64,000 nt of DNA from Erinaceus europaeus (Eukaryota > Chordata > Mammalia > Eulipotyphla > Erinaceidae), in assembly GCF_950295315.1 (NCBI RefSeq), contig NC_080175.1, forward strand, positions 83,517,566 to 83,581,565, written 5' to 3'. The notes under the pieces are model-generated. The model searched no databases. It was not told the origin of the DNA and saw nothing but the letters and a program-made list of their open reading frames with translations. A program made the position numbers and the translations under genes. Shown piece by piece: positions 1 to 10,904 of this stretch. Within the stretch, counting starts at the first letter, position 1, and each line of letters opens with the position of its first letter.

Positions 1-265
1 TATGTGTATTTGTAGCTTTATATTATTTCATATGTATACTCTTACCAGTCTTTATAGCTGAAGTCATTTGTCTTAGAATTTCCTAATGTCAAACACAATC
101 CCTAGTGCAGTGTAATTGAGTATTTGCTTAATGCAAAATATGTCATTTTGGTTGCAAATTCAGGAAAGTGATGTCAAGAGGTAATATTCTCTGTAAAGGA
201 GATCTTGTTTATAAATGTAGATCAAGGAGTTAGTGAATAGCTTCAGAATAATGTAAAAGTTGATG

Positions 266-580
266 AATGGGGGCTGGGCAGTGGTACACATAAACACAAA
301 TAGTGCTATGTGCAATGGACCTAAGTAAGGACCCAGTTTCAAGCCCCTAATCCCCACTTGCGGGGGAGGGAGACACTTCACAAGTGGTGAAGCAGGTCAG
401 CAGGTGTTTTATCTTTCTCTCTCCCTCTCTGTCTCCTTCTCCCTTCTCAATTTCTCTATCATCTATCGAATAAAATGGAAAAATTAAATAAAAAAAAAAA
501 CAGGAAAAAATGGCCTTTGGAAGCAGGGATTCGTAGTGCCACCACTGAGCTCCAGCGATAAACTTGGAGGGAAAAAAAAG
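266..580 (+). mobile_element. tRNA-derived SINE, long form, diverged
   Basis: The tRNA-like head (gggctgggcagtggtacac), a degraded box B (agtttcaagcccc), the 'gtggtgaagcaggt' core and the pyrimidine-rich middle are all visible. After an A-rich stretch the long-form 3' module follows ('atggcctttggaagcaggg' and 'agataaacttggagg'-like end). It is more diverged than the copies at 20.1 or 52.8 kb, so probably older. No clear TSD seen. Confidence 0.8.
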
Positions 581-900
581 GATGAAGATGATCTTTAAGG
601 ACAGTTGCTTACTTTAGGCTTACATTTCAAACTTGGATAAAGCAGAGACGCCATTCCCTTGAGATGGGAGGAAAGTGATAAAACCAGAAATAATGCAAGT
701 GAAATCACAAGTGAGGATATGAATTCAAGGAGCAGCTGCCTGCCTGTGTTCCCTTCCCTTAAAGGTAGAAGGCAATGTCATCTTCTCAGAGGGGGCAGAC
801 AGTGGTTTAGGACTTGAGCTCGAAGGACTAAGGAAAACCTAACTTGTTGGAATAACTGCTGAAGAACATGGGGACAGTTTCTCTAAAGGGGAAAAGTGGT
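581..900. other. Unique sequence, no gene seen
   Basis: No repeat, RNA gene or convincing reading frame is recognised in this stretch between two SINEs. Confidence 0.5.
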
Positions 901-1156
901 AAGAAATCCAGTACTTCTGGGAGTAGGGCGGTAGTGCAGTGGGTTAAGCACATGTGGCACAAAGCGAAAGGACTGGTTCGAGCCCCTGGCTCCCCACCTG
1001 CAGAGGACTCGCTTCACAGGCGGTGAAGCAGGTCTGCAGGTGTCTCTCTTCCTCTCTATCTCCCCTTTCTCTCTCAATTTCTCTCTGTCTCTATCCAATA
1101 GCAAATAAATAAAGTTTAAAAAAAGAATTTCTTTAAAAAAAAGAAATCCAGTACTT
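901..1156 (+). mobile_element. SINE insertion bounded by a 16-bp TSD
   Basis: The SINE body runs from about 917 to 1140. It is flanked by the perfect direct repeat AAGAAATCCAGTACTT at 901-916 and 1141-1156. Box A (gtagtgcagtgggttaa) and box B (ggttcgagccc) of the tRNA-like promoter are well preserved. The tail is short, with aaataaataaag. The intact TSD shows an LINE-mobilised insertion that is not very old. Confidence 0.93.
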
Positions 1157-1729
1157 TTTTCTATGAATATATTCAAGTCTTACTCCTTATAACTAAGGAT
1201 TATTCCTTTCCATGTAACTATAGTCTCTTCTCCTTGTTCCCCAAACTTCTGAGGAGTGTGGATTATTTATTCTTCCATTTCCTTTCTATTTATTCACTCA
1301 TTCACTGTTGCCTGGCTTTGTTTGCAATGATGATAAATTTTGGTAACTTTGTTTGGTCATCCCTAATCCCTAGGACTTCACTACACCAGGATGACTTTTC
1401 TTCTCAGCTAGAAAGAAACAAAGATGATGACACAGAAATGAGTAGTGTATATTAAAGAGATCAAAGACCAAAGCCTCCTCCAGTGTGATGAGGCCCAGGC
1501 TGAAATTCTCATTGAAGTGTGCTGTTTTATTGGCCTTAGGATATCTTTTGCAAAGGTCATCATCACCTCCTTTAAGTCCTTCTTATCACTAGTCCTTCTT
1601 TCTGGCATTTTGAAAGCGCTTGAGCCCATTGACAATACCCTCTCTTTGACGTTTTCGAGCCTCTAGTTTGAGGCAGCAATCAGAATTATCATAAAAAGTG
1701 AAACATCTTAGTGGCAAAACACAAAGTTT

Positions 1730-2069
1730 GTGGTTTGAGTCTTTTTTATAATTATTTTTAATATTTATTTGTGTATTTATTTACTCAATCCCTTTTGTTG
1801 CCCTTGGTTTTTGTTTTTGCTGTAGTTATTATTGTTATTGATGTCATTATTGTTGGATAGGACAGAGAGAAAATGGAGAGAGGAGGGGAAGACAGAGAGT
1901 GGGAGAGAAATATAGACACCTGCAGACCTGCTTCACCGCCTGTGAAGTGACTCCCTTGCAGGTGGGGAGCCAAGGGCTTGAACCAGGATCCTTTAGCGGG
2001 CCCTTGCACTTTGCACCACGTGTGCTTAACCTGCTGCTCTTCCACCCGACTCCGGTGGTTTGAGTCTTT
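1730..2069 (-). mobile_element. SINE insertion, minus strand, 15-bp TSD
   Basis: This is an antisense long-form SINE: A/T-rich tail complement at the left, gaggaggggaagacagag core, then the complement of box B (ggcttgaacc) and box A at the right. The direct repeat GTGGTTTGAGTCTTT at 1730-1744 and 2055-2069 marks the target-site duplication. Confidence 0.93.
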
Positions 2070-2277
2070 AGTGCGTACGTTGGTGACACGACTTGACCTC
2101 TCTCTGCTCTTCAGTTTGTATAGTTACAAAACAGATTTAAATAGCCATTTAGTAATATCACCTACAGAACTAAGTAATTCAACAATAGGGAAATACGAAA
2201 GTTCTATATATTGAGTACCTTCTCAATTTCCTGGAGCACATTAGTGTGGGAAAAAGTAGTTAAAAATCCCTGAATTG
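2070..2277. other. Unique sequence between SINEs
   Basis: AT-rich sequence with no repeat or coding signal recognised. Confidence 0.4.
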
Positions 2278-2475
2278 GGGTCCAGGTGGTGGCACGCCTG
2301 GTTGAGTGTACACTTTATAGGGCACAAAAACCTGGGTCCAGACTCCACCCCCCCCCATGAGTAGTGTATCAGTGCTGCACCTCTCTCTCTCTCCATCTTA
2401 CTTCTATCTCCCCTTCCCCCTTTCAATTTTTCTGTCTTAATCCAAAATAAACAAATAAATAAATTCTTAAAACTT
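2278..2475 (+). mobile_element. SINE, short form, with an internal gap
   Basis: The head 'tccaggtggtggcacgcctggttgag' identifies the short-form SINE. The middle is damaged: a C-run replaces the usual 'cccacctgcaggggg' region. It ends in aataaacaaataaataaatt. The sequences 'ccctgaattggggtcc' and 'ccttgaattgg' on the two sides may be a decayed TSD. Confidence 0.75.
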
Positions 2476-2514
2476 GCATCCTTGAATTGGAAAAGGCAAA
2501 AAAAATTATGCCAG

Positions 2515-2515
2515 C

Positions 2516-2567
<52 letters not shown>
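2515..2567. repeat. (TA)n followed by (TG)n microsatellite
   Basis: An alternating TA run passes directly into a TG run of about 16 units. The ORF across it, read as repeated HT, is an artefact of the dinucleotide. Confidence 0.95.
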
Positions 2568-2570
<3 letters not shown>

Positions 2571-2913
2571 ACATTGTATATGCAAAGTGACACTGACATA
2601 GAACACTAGATATTAAGGAAAAGGAATAGACGAGTCATAACAGTGGAAAGAATTGAAAAATTAAATAGGGAGGCTAGGATTGCTTGTACTGGAAAAGTGA
2701 TATTTGAGTAAAAATCGAGGAGGAAAGGAATTAATCATGTAGAAATTTGATTTTAAAAAGTTTCTGGCAGGAAAAAAATAGACTGTTTAAAGGTTACTTT
2801 TCCTAGTGTCAAAAAAGAAGAGAACAGCAAATGAGTTCAGGGAGATAGGCAAGAATAGGACGTGTCCTTATAGTCTAAAAATTTTGTTAATACGAGTGAA
2901 ATTAAAAGCTGTG

Positions 2914-3080
2914 GAGGCTGGAGAATAGCTCACCAGGTAGGATACCTGCCTCATCATGTATGCGGTCCAAGTTTCAGCCCATGCACCACCTACAGTGCAC
3001 CAGAGCATCAAGAGAAATGCTGGTGCTGTGCTATCTCCCCACCCCTGAAAATGTGGCCCAGAAAATATAAAAATCACACG
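2914..3080 (+). mobile_element. Older tRNA-derived SINE of a second family
   Basis: The opening 'ggctggagaatagctcaccaggtaggatacctgcc' plan and a box-B-like 'gtccaagtttcagccc' differ from the main SINE. The same layout recurs near 30.4, 31.3, 54.3, 59.8, 62.7 and 63.6 kb. Divergence between copies is high, so this looks like an older family. Confidence 0.6.
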
Positions 3081-3415
3081 TCTTGGGCCTCAGCTCATAA
3101 GAAAGGGTATTTTGAGCAAAGAAATGGCACAAATGGCATGTTCAAGAGGACAACTCCGGTGATTCATAGACAACGCCTTACCTAGGGTAATGACAGAAGC
3201 CAGGCATCAAGAATCTACTACAACTATCCTGGTCAGAGAAGATTGTTGTTTTAACAGACATGTGCCAGCAAGTTTTGGTAAAATGGTAAGTTCTTGGACT
3301 GCAGACAGATTTCTGTGGTGGAACTGAAAGTGTGCTTTCGGGCTGACTGTAAAAACAACAGTGAAACAAGAAGCAGGTCATTTGCAGAAAGTGAGGATAT
3401 GAAAGCAAGTTAAAA

Positions 3416-3701
3416 GTTAAAGTTAGGGGTCGGGTGGTAGTGCAGCGGGTTAAGCATACTTGGCACCAAGCGCAAGGACTGGCGGAAGGATCCCAGTCCA
3501 AGCCCCCCGCTCCCCACCTGAGGGGAGTCGCTTCACAGGCAATGAAGCAGGTCTGCAGGTGTCTGTCCTTCTCCTCTCTGTCTTCCCCTCCTCTCTCCAT
3601 TTCTCTATGTCCTACTCAACAACGACAGCAACAACAACAATAAAACAACAAGGGCAACAAAAGGGAAAATAAATAATAATAATTTTTTAAAATTAAAGTT
3701 A
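3416..3701 (+). mobile_element. SINE, long form
   Basis: Box A (ggtagtgcagcgggttaag), the 'ggagtcgcttcacaggcaatgaagcagg' core and a (CAACAA)n tail ending in aataataat are present. A short possible TSD (TTAAAGTTA) lies at 3417-3425 and 3693-3701. Confidence 0.88.
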
Positions 3702-3744
3702 AAGGAGATTCTTGCAACTTTTTTTTTTTTTTGAGCTTGCAGCT

Positions 3745-4215
3745 TTCAGGATCCCAAGTGAGATAAGCCAGAAAGAGAAGGATAAATCTTATTCATGGGC
3801 AGAACTTAAGGGACAAGACCATAAAAGGAAAATATTTAGTAAATCTGGAGCCAGGCTGTGGCACACCTGGTTAAGCACACACATTACAGTGCACAAGGAT
3901 CCAGGTTGAAGCCCCTGGTCCCCACCATAAGCCAGAGCTGAGCAGCGCTCTTGTTAAAGAAAAAAAAAGTTTAAAAATATATATAAAGTAAAATTTAGTC
4001 TATTTTTGGTGTATTGCACCAAAACAAAGGTCTTTGGGAAAGGAAGACAGAGAGAGGGTTGGAGGAGGAGGGTGGGAGCCAAGCTGAGGCAATTTGAGAT
4101 CCTGTTACCTAATTTGAAAGATTGTTTCATAGACACCTGTCTTGGTGAGAGGAGAAACTGTGCCAATGTGCCAACAACTGTAATGTAAACCTTTATCCTC
4201 CCAATAAAAATATAA
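3745..4215 (+). mobile_element. L1 3' end fragment interrupted by a SINE
   Basis: 'gagataagccagaaagagaaggata' at about 3760 is the ORF2 C-terminal/3'UTR boundary region of L1. The L1 resumes after the SINE with 'gtattgcaccaaaacaaaggtctttggg' and 'caacaactgtaatgtaaacc', ending in an AATAAAAAT-type tail near 4208. The SINE between the halves inserted later. Confidence 0.7.
3845..3985 (+). mobile_element. Short-form SINE nested in an L1 fragment
   Basis: The head 'gagccaggctgtggcacacctggttaagc' and box B-like 'ccaggttgaagcccc' are clear. It is truncated or fused after 'ccccaccataagccagagctgagc', which matches the older SINE family's 3' part, and ends in an A-rich tail. Confidence 0.65.
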
Positions 4216-5600
4216 AGCAATAAAGGATAGAGAACAAGGCATAAAACAGTTATATAAAATACTGAGTGAATGAACTGAGCAAAGATAACACAATTATTAC
4301 AATAAATTAAAATATGTTATTGATGTGCCTAGTTTGAGGCCAAGGCAGAGTCACAGTCCAGGGCAAAAGGTCAAATACAACATTCAAAATTCCCTGTGTG
4401 CTCAACAAGTCATAGCTAATATTACTATTAATATCACTACTGTATTCTTCAAAATAATCCTATCCTCAATCAATGTTTTAGAAGACACTGAATCATATAC
4501 CTGAAAAAAAAAGTTCTATCTATTTTTAAACATAAATTTAGGAATGTTCTCTTAAATGTGCCATTACTTGATATTTCCATAACCCTTTATATTTTCACAC
4601 CACTCCACCCATGATCACTATGGGTGCTTCACTATATTGCTGACTAAGACATAGGAGAAAATCAAGTTAAATAAAGCAGAGGAAAGGATATATTTTGTCC
4701 AGTCAATGTTTGGCAGCAGGGAATAGATAGGGATTATTAATCCTAAATTTAATAGTTTACAACAGTATTTTTCAAGGTGTTTTCTGTGAACCACCAATCC
4801 TAACAGATGCCCTATGAATCAAGAGTTCTTGATCAGTAAGTGTGAGAAACATACATAATTTAAGAAGCCTGGTATTAAGAAATATGATTTACCTTACTTA
4901 ACCAAGCATTTCTTGGGTTTATTTCATCAGAGACTGCTTTCTTTTTAAAACAGAGCTTACTTTGATGGAAGTGTGTCACAGTCATTGATAGGGTCAGTTC
5001 TAAGCGTTCATCCTTTCATCCTCTGCAGCAACACTCCAGTGTCAGAGGGGTGCATTGTTGCTGTGAGCTGAACAATTTTATTTTCCACCTCCCTTGCTTC
5101 CAGTACTGGCCATGTACCTAGGTTCTGATGATTGGGACACATATGGGAATGGTGTAAGTGACCACCTAGACAGAGCCTTAAAAGTCAAGACGGCCCCTTT
5201 GTTCTTAGTATATCTTAGTAGTCTTTGCTTTTCCTCCAATATTTTACATTTAATCAAGAAAATGAAAATGCACACACCAGAGAAGCACATAGGCATCTGG
5301 GCAAAAATGGCTGATGGCCATGTGGCAGCAGATGCCCATTTTTATTCATTTCCAAAGGCTCTTCCTTCCTTTGTAAGCCACACCTATAGCTATTACAACT
5401 TCTAGGTGTTCTCCCTCTTTGCTCTTCCTTCTCAGATAAGGAAAACAATGCCTGACTTCCTCGGGTGCTCTCCAGATTCTCTCCCCTCTCAGAGATGGTG
5501 CAAAACCAAAAGTGCTGGTCACAAAAGTTCTAGGTACTGACAGAACTGGGGTGCAGAGCCCTTGGGTCATGCCCCCCCCAATACTTACTCTTGGAAGTGT
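4216..5600. other. Mostly unique sequence; possible old hAT fragment
   Basis: No gene is recognised. About 4755-4860 ('cagtatttttcaaggtgttttctgtgaacc') resembles MER5-type hAT remnants, but this is a memory-based impression. The open frames near 5.1-5.6 kb have no recognisable domain. Confidence 0.35.
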
Positions 5601-5604
5601 AGAT

Positions 5605-6390
5605 GCAGCCCTTTTGGGGGTGCAGAAGAAAGGCATTCTTACTCCTGTAATTGCTTCTCCACTGGACATGGATATTAGTAAATCTATATCCCAGGCTATA
5701 TTTTTCCCTAGTCAAGTAGAGCTCTGGAAAGGTGAGGCTCTAGGAAATGTTGGTGAGGTCATCAGCCTAGAGAGGTCAGGATGGGATCATAGTAGCATCT
5801 GGAATTTGGTGGCTGAAAGTTAGTAAGATATAAAACAAAACAATATATTTAATAAATAGAGGCCAAAAGTAGGGATAGAGCCAATGAGAACAGGAACTCT
5901 AGGATAGAAAGAAGCCAGAAGTCTATTTTAGTTATGTTCCTAGGAATCCAGGCCTTTAATAATATTTGCTTGAGCTTGATAGCTAACATGATGGTGAACT
6001 AGAAATGTTGTCCAAGAGGATGGTATCAGAGTGGAAAATAGAACTTAAAAGCTAGGTTAGGGCAGAGAATGGCTCCTAAATTTGAAATTATATATATATA
6101 TCATTAACTGTTTACCAGATCAATCTGACCCAGGGACCATATATTTAGCACAGGAACCACAATGATCTCCAGGTTCCTATCAGTCTGAGCTCAGTCCATA
6201 GTTGCAGCCGGGAAATTCTAGGCTGCACGCATTTCAGGACCAGTCCTCCTGGAACAGCAGAGTAGGATGACCCAACCTCCCTTCAGAGAGTGGGGCAGTC
6301 CTTACCACTTAGTTTGTAGTAAGGGTAAAGTCCTACAAAGGTCCACAAAAGAGCTAGTAAAAACATTCCTGATGGAAGCCCCGTACCAAT
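5605..6390 (-). mobile_element. L1 3'UTR copy, antisense, old
   Basis: Read on the minus strand, this matches the L1 3'UTR seen at 24.0-24.9, 36.1-37.0 and 45.9-46.85 kb: the 'gtaattgcttctccactggacatg' and 'gtagcatctggaatttggtggctg' blocks appear in the same order. Divergence is substantial and the 3' terminus is not clean. Confidence 0.75.
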
Positions 6391-6436
6391 TTATGGCATA
6401 GCAGAGCAAGAATCTGGTTTTTATCTACCTCTGACA

Positions 6437-6531
6437 GATGGATGGATGGATGGATGGATGGATGGATGGATGGATGGATGGATGGATGGATGGATGGATA
6501 GATGATAAGACAGGCAGACAGACAGACAGAT
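6437..6531. repeat. (GGAT)n followed by (CAGA)n microsatellite
   Basis: About 70 bp of uninterrupted GGAT units is followed by a short CAGA run. The minus-strand translation gives a meaningless repeated IHPS. Confidence 0.95.
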
Positions 6532-6734
6532 AATAAATATTAAACAGAAAACCAGTTGTTAGGGTAGAGGCTGGTTCAATAGACTTTGGTGAAAAGAAGC
6601 TGGGATCTTTGCTAGTAGAACTGGTGTGGTAATGCACAACATGAAGAAAGGTGAAATCACACTCCTGAAATATAGTCATGTGAACCACTGGTATCTCAAA
6701 AGATAGAATGAAAATTGCTTCTTAGAATTAAGTT

Positions 6735-7200
<466 letters not shown>

Positions 7201-7240
7201 TTAAATTCTGTGCCTCAAATTAAATCTCAGACTTTCTTGT

Positions 7241-7370
7241 GTACACATTGCCAGCAAAAAGCCGGTATAATTTGCCCAATATTCATCATTTGTCTATGAA
7301 GACAGTGCCTAAAACAATCTCCACATGAATATAGAATCTAAAAGTCACACTTGCCACAAAAACTGCTATT
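7241..7370 (+). repeat. Copy 1 of a dispersed direct repeat
   Basis: The segment around 'tttgcccaatattcatcatt' and 'aaaagtcacacttgccac' recurs in the same orientation at 9389-9540, at very roughly 80% similarity by eye. The family is unidentified. Confidence 0.7.
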
Positions 7371-8200
7371 TATATATATTTCATTAAATCATGTGCAACA
7401 TCCACTGGTGATTATTTTTATGAACATAATAAAGGTCCTTCATTTCTAAATTTATGGATATTTAGAAGTCTACTTATTTGCAAATCATAATATGTTTAAA
7501 GCTAAAAATATAATTTCCAAACTGAGTAGCTGAAAAAAAATAAGACTATCAGTTAAAATAGGTGCATGCATTATTCAAATGATATAGCTAACGTTTTCAG
7601 CTTAAAATAAATGAAAAACAAATCTCTAATTGATATTCATTTATTCTTGTCACTATATAACCAGAGCAGTGCAAACTAGTTTTGTATGGCATCATTCACA
7701 GAAAGAGTATTCCAACATCCTTTACAAAATTAAAATAATGTATAATATTAATTTTGTTTGTTTTCAGTTTCTAGGACATGTCTGACATATATTACTGAAT
7801 ATATTCAGTCTCAATTTGCTATTTTTATTGTAAATCCTGATGGAGTGTGCTTGCATTACACTCAACAAAATCCATGAAATGACTGATTTTCTTAAACCAA
7901 CATAAAATTAGCTTAGTAAAATGGCATTACTTAAAACACCAACTAAGCATCTATGTATGCTTATCAACTCTGATCTGCGGTGCGTCATTTAACTTCCTAA
8001 TTCTACAGAAATGATAGTCTCTATTTGCTTCTATGACAAACTCACTTTTATGAAACATAAGCTGAAATTAACATCCCTAAAGTGAAAAAGTAGAGAAGAC
8101 ACCACAAAAGGAGAGAGCCACTTTGGAAACTCAAAAAGTCAGTCTTAATCTGTAAAGATATTGTGGAAATGAGTGAGCTTTCTCTGTTAAAGAAATGAAC
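7371..8200. other. AT-rich unique stretch
   Basis: No frame, RNA gene or repeat is recognised. Confidence 0.4.
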
Positions 8201-8204
8201 TGCA

Positions 8205-8440
8205 GACAAATGCCAGCAGATGACTAGATAAAGTGGTGATGGGACTCAATGAAGTACTACTCAGCAATTAAAAGAGAAGATATTGTGTCCTTCCAGGCAA
8301 AATGGAAGTGGGGGTGATTATGCTAGTGGCATAAGTAAAAAAGTGAAAGGCAACTACCCATGCTTTCACTGATATGTGCAATATAGAGAATTAAAACACA
8401 TGAACTTGAAAAAAGAATAAAGCAGTCAACTCATCTTTAA
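8205..8440 (+). mobile_element. Ancient L1 ORF2/3'UTR remnant
   Basis: The run 'gatgggactcaatgaagtactactcagc', 'gatattgtgtccttccaggc' and 'actgatatgtgcaatatag' follows the order of the L1 ORF2 terminus (tactactcagc, then the 3' boundary). It is heavily decayed. Confidence 0.55.
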
Positions 8441-8544
8441 GATCCACGGTGGTTACTGTTGAAGTGGTGGGGACACAGAATGTTTTTTTGTTGTTGTTAT
8501 TGTTGTTATTGCTGTTGTTGCCTTATTTTTATTCTCATTTTTAT

Positions 8545-9060
8545 TATTAGTGATTTAATAATGATTGACAAGATTGTAGTATGAGGGGTACAATTCCATA
8601 CAATCCCCACTATCAGAGTACTATATCCCCTCCCCTCCATTGGAAGTTTCCCTATTCTTTATCTCTCTGGGAGTATGGACCAAAGATCTTTATGGGGTGC
8701 AGAAGGTGGGAGGTCAGGTTTCTGTAATTGCTTCTTCAATGGACATGGGTGTTGGCAGTTCAATCCATACTCCCAGCCTGTTTCTATCTTTCCCTAGTGG
8801 GGCAGGACTCTGGGGAGGTGGGGTTCCAGGACATATTGGTGAGGTCACCTACCCAGGGAAGTCAGGTTGGCCTCATGGTAGCATCTACAATTTGGTGGCT
8901 GGAGAAGCATTATGATATAAAGCAAATCAATTTGTTTAGGAGTGGTGTGTGACTATAGAGCTGTTACCTTATAATCCTGTAAATCACTAATGAAAGTCTT
9001 TAAAAATAGAAATAAGGTATAAAGGGAGTAGGTTAGAATGAAATCTGTAGGAGTGGTTTG
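8545..9060 (-). mobile_element. L1 3'UTR copy, antisense
   Basis: On the minus strand it matches the other L1 3'UTR copies ('gtaattgcttcttcaatggac', 'catactcccagcctg'). It shares a distinctive 3' end ('gtgatttaataatgattgac') with the copy at 39.1 kb, so the two belong to one subfamily. Confidence 0.8.
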
Positions 9061-9134
9061 GAATTAGGGAATATCTACATTTGTCTTTTTCAAATTTCAT
9101 GCCAAGATCTCATACACTCATCCACATCAGCACT

Positions 9135-9325
9135 GAGCCACCCCCTCAGTCCATCCCTCCCAGTTTTTTTCTTCTTTTTCTCCTTTTAGAATGAGACTGA
9201 ATGGTAGGTAGCAAAGCACCATTCTACCTTTAGAGTCCTTGCTGCTCCCATGTGGCACTAAGGATAGAACCTAAAGCCTCAAGTTAGGCAGGCTCTCTAC
9301 CACTGAAACATCTACTCAGTCCCTC
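9135..9325 (-). mobile_element. Possible old SINE, antisense
   Basis: 'gcactaaggatagaacctaaagcc' and 'gcaggctctctaccactgaaac' resemble an antisense box B and head of an old tRNA-derived SINE. Weak. Confidence 0.4.
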
Positions 9326-9388
9326 TACACTGGTCTTGAACAAAAAGAAAAGTCGGTAGAAATAAAAAATAAATGTGTATGTATCTGT

Positions 9389-9540
9389 CCACATCGACAC
9401 ACTGCTGGTACAGTTTGCCCAATATTCATCCTTTGTCTACGAAAACGGTCTTTAAAACAACCTCCATGTGAATGTAGAATCAAAAAGTCACACTTGCCAC
9501 AAAAAAAACCAAACTGCTAAAAACCAAACTGCTATACAGG
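9389..9540 (+). repeat. Copy 2 of a dispersed direct repeat
   Basis: Matches 7241-7370 in the same orientation. Near its end it carries a local tandem of 'aaccaaactgcta' (about 9507-9535). Confidence 0.7.
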
Positions 9541-9599
9541 TACACCAGTCTGGTAGTAATGAGAAGACCTAGCTCCAGGATCTTAGTTTCCTCTTTTTT

Positions 9600-9755
9600 T
9601 ATTATTTCTTTTTCTCTCACCCCCCAACCCCCATAGGACTGTTGCTCAGCTCTAGTTTATGGAGGTGCTGGGGATTGAACCTGGGCCCTTTGGTGCCTCA
9701 GATGTGAAGGACTTTTTGCATAATTATTATGCTACCTCTCCTAAATACCTCCTGC
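9600..9755 (-). mobile_element. Older SINE family, antisense
   Basis: 'gctggggattgaacctgggccc' is an antisense box B region and 'tgcataattattatgctacctctcc' the antisense head. It mirrors the plus-strand copies near 54.3 and 62.7 kb. A 126-codon frame starting here is a by-product. Confidence 0.6.
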
Positions 9756-10904
9756 CAATGAAAGGAAATAGAGCTCTTGGAGGAGTCATGTATTTCATGG
9801 CTGAGGCAGGGAAAACACCAGATAATCCTAGGCTATCATGTGCAGCTAGAAAGGATAAGGGCAAAAGACTTTTCTACCAGTCGAGGTTCTTGGGCTGGTC
9901 TTGTAATTATAGTAGTCACATCAGACTATTTAACAGAATTTTTGTAACTCCTAATGGGAGCCCACAAAAATGTGGAAACTCAAAGACAGTCAGGCAATTG
10001 AGTAAAGACTCTTCAGTCAATGACAGACCAATACTATGATCCTATAGGATATACCATCAAGTTTAGGAATATAGTAGGCCTAAGTATATGTGATTACTCT
10101 TGGTGAGTTCAGTCACCTAATGGTTCAATTTTCAGAATTTATACCTACTGTAAAACTGCACAGGACTGCACACCATCCTGAGTTAAGTAGTGGAGGGTAG
10201 GCACCTGTGGCTTCAAAGGAGAAGGAAGGCAATTCACAGGAAGATGAGAAAAACACATGCTTGGCAAAGGTTTGTCATGCTAAATGGATAAAAAATTCTG
10301 ATGTCAAAAGTTATCACTGGTGTTACTTTTTATCCTGGTATACATCCCATACCCAAATGATTTTAAGTAGCTGAAAGACAGGTAAAAACCATTTCCCAAG
10401 TCTTCTGTCTTTTCCTTTCCTTCAACTCAGAATAATCTGCATAACAAAATGGCATTTTTTGGAATGAGTGTTCTAATTTTCTCTGAGAGGAAAATGCTAG
10501 ACAATGGTGGGAGTCGACGAAAAAGCAACTTCAGTTGCTAAGTGTGAGTCATTTTGAAGAGCTAAATAAATTATATATTGGAATATAACCCATAGTCCAT
10601 AGTACTATAAAAGAAAATCTAAATAAACAAATGAATTTAAAGGAACAGCTTTTGGTATGGTCATATTCTAATCTAAGATACAGAAGTAACAATGAAATTA
10701 GAAACTAACCTTTAGGCAAATACCACAACACTAATTATCACATCCCACATGGATGCTAAAATAAGTAGGAAAAATTATTTAAAACAGGATATTTATATAG
10801 TTTTAAAAATAAAATGCCACAAATGATTATTAACTACAAAGGTGAAAAAAAAAAAAAAACCTTAAAGAGGAAAAACTTGGCAGTCATCACTTTAACTAAC
10901 AGAT
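9756..10904. other. Unique sequence, no gene seen
   Basis: The frame reaching 10039 has no recognisable domain. AT content rises to the right, up to the L1 insertion site. Confidence 0.4.

Noticed and set aside
9659..10039. 126-codon plus-strand frame
   Set aside because: It starts inside an antisense old SINE and has no recognisable domain or splice context.
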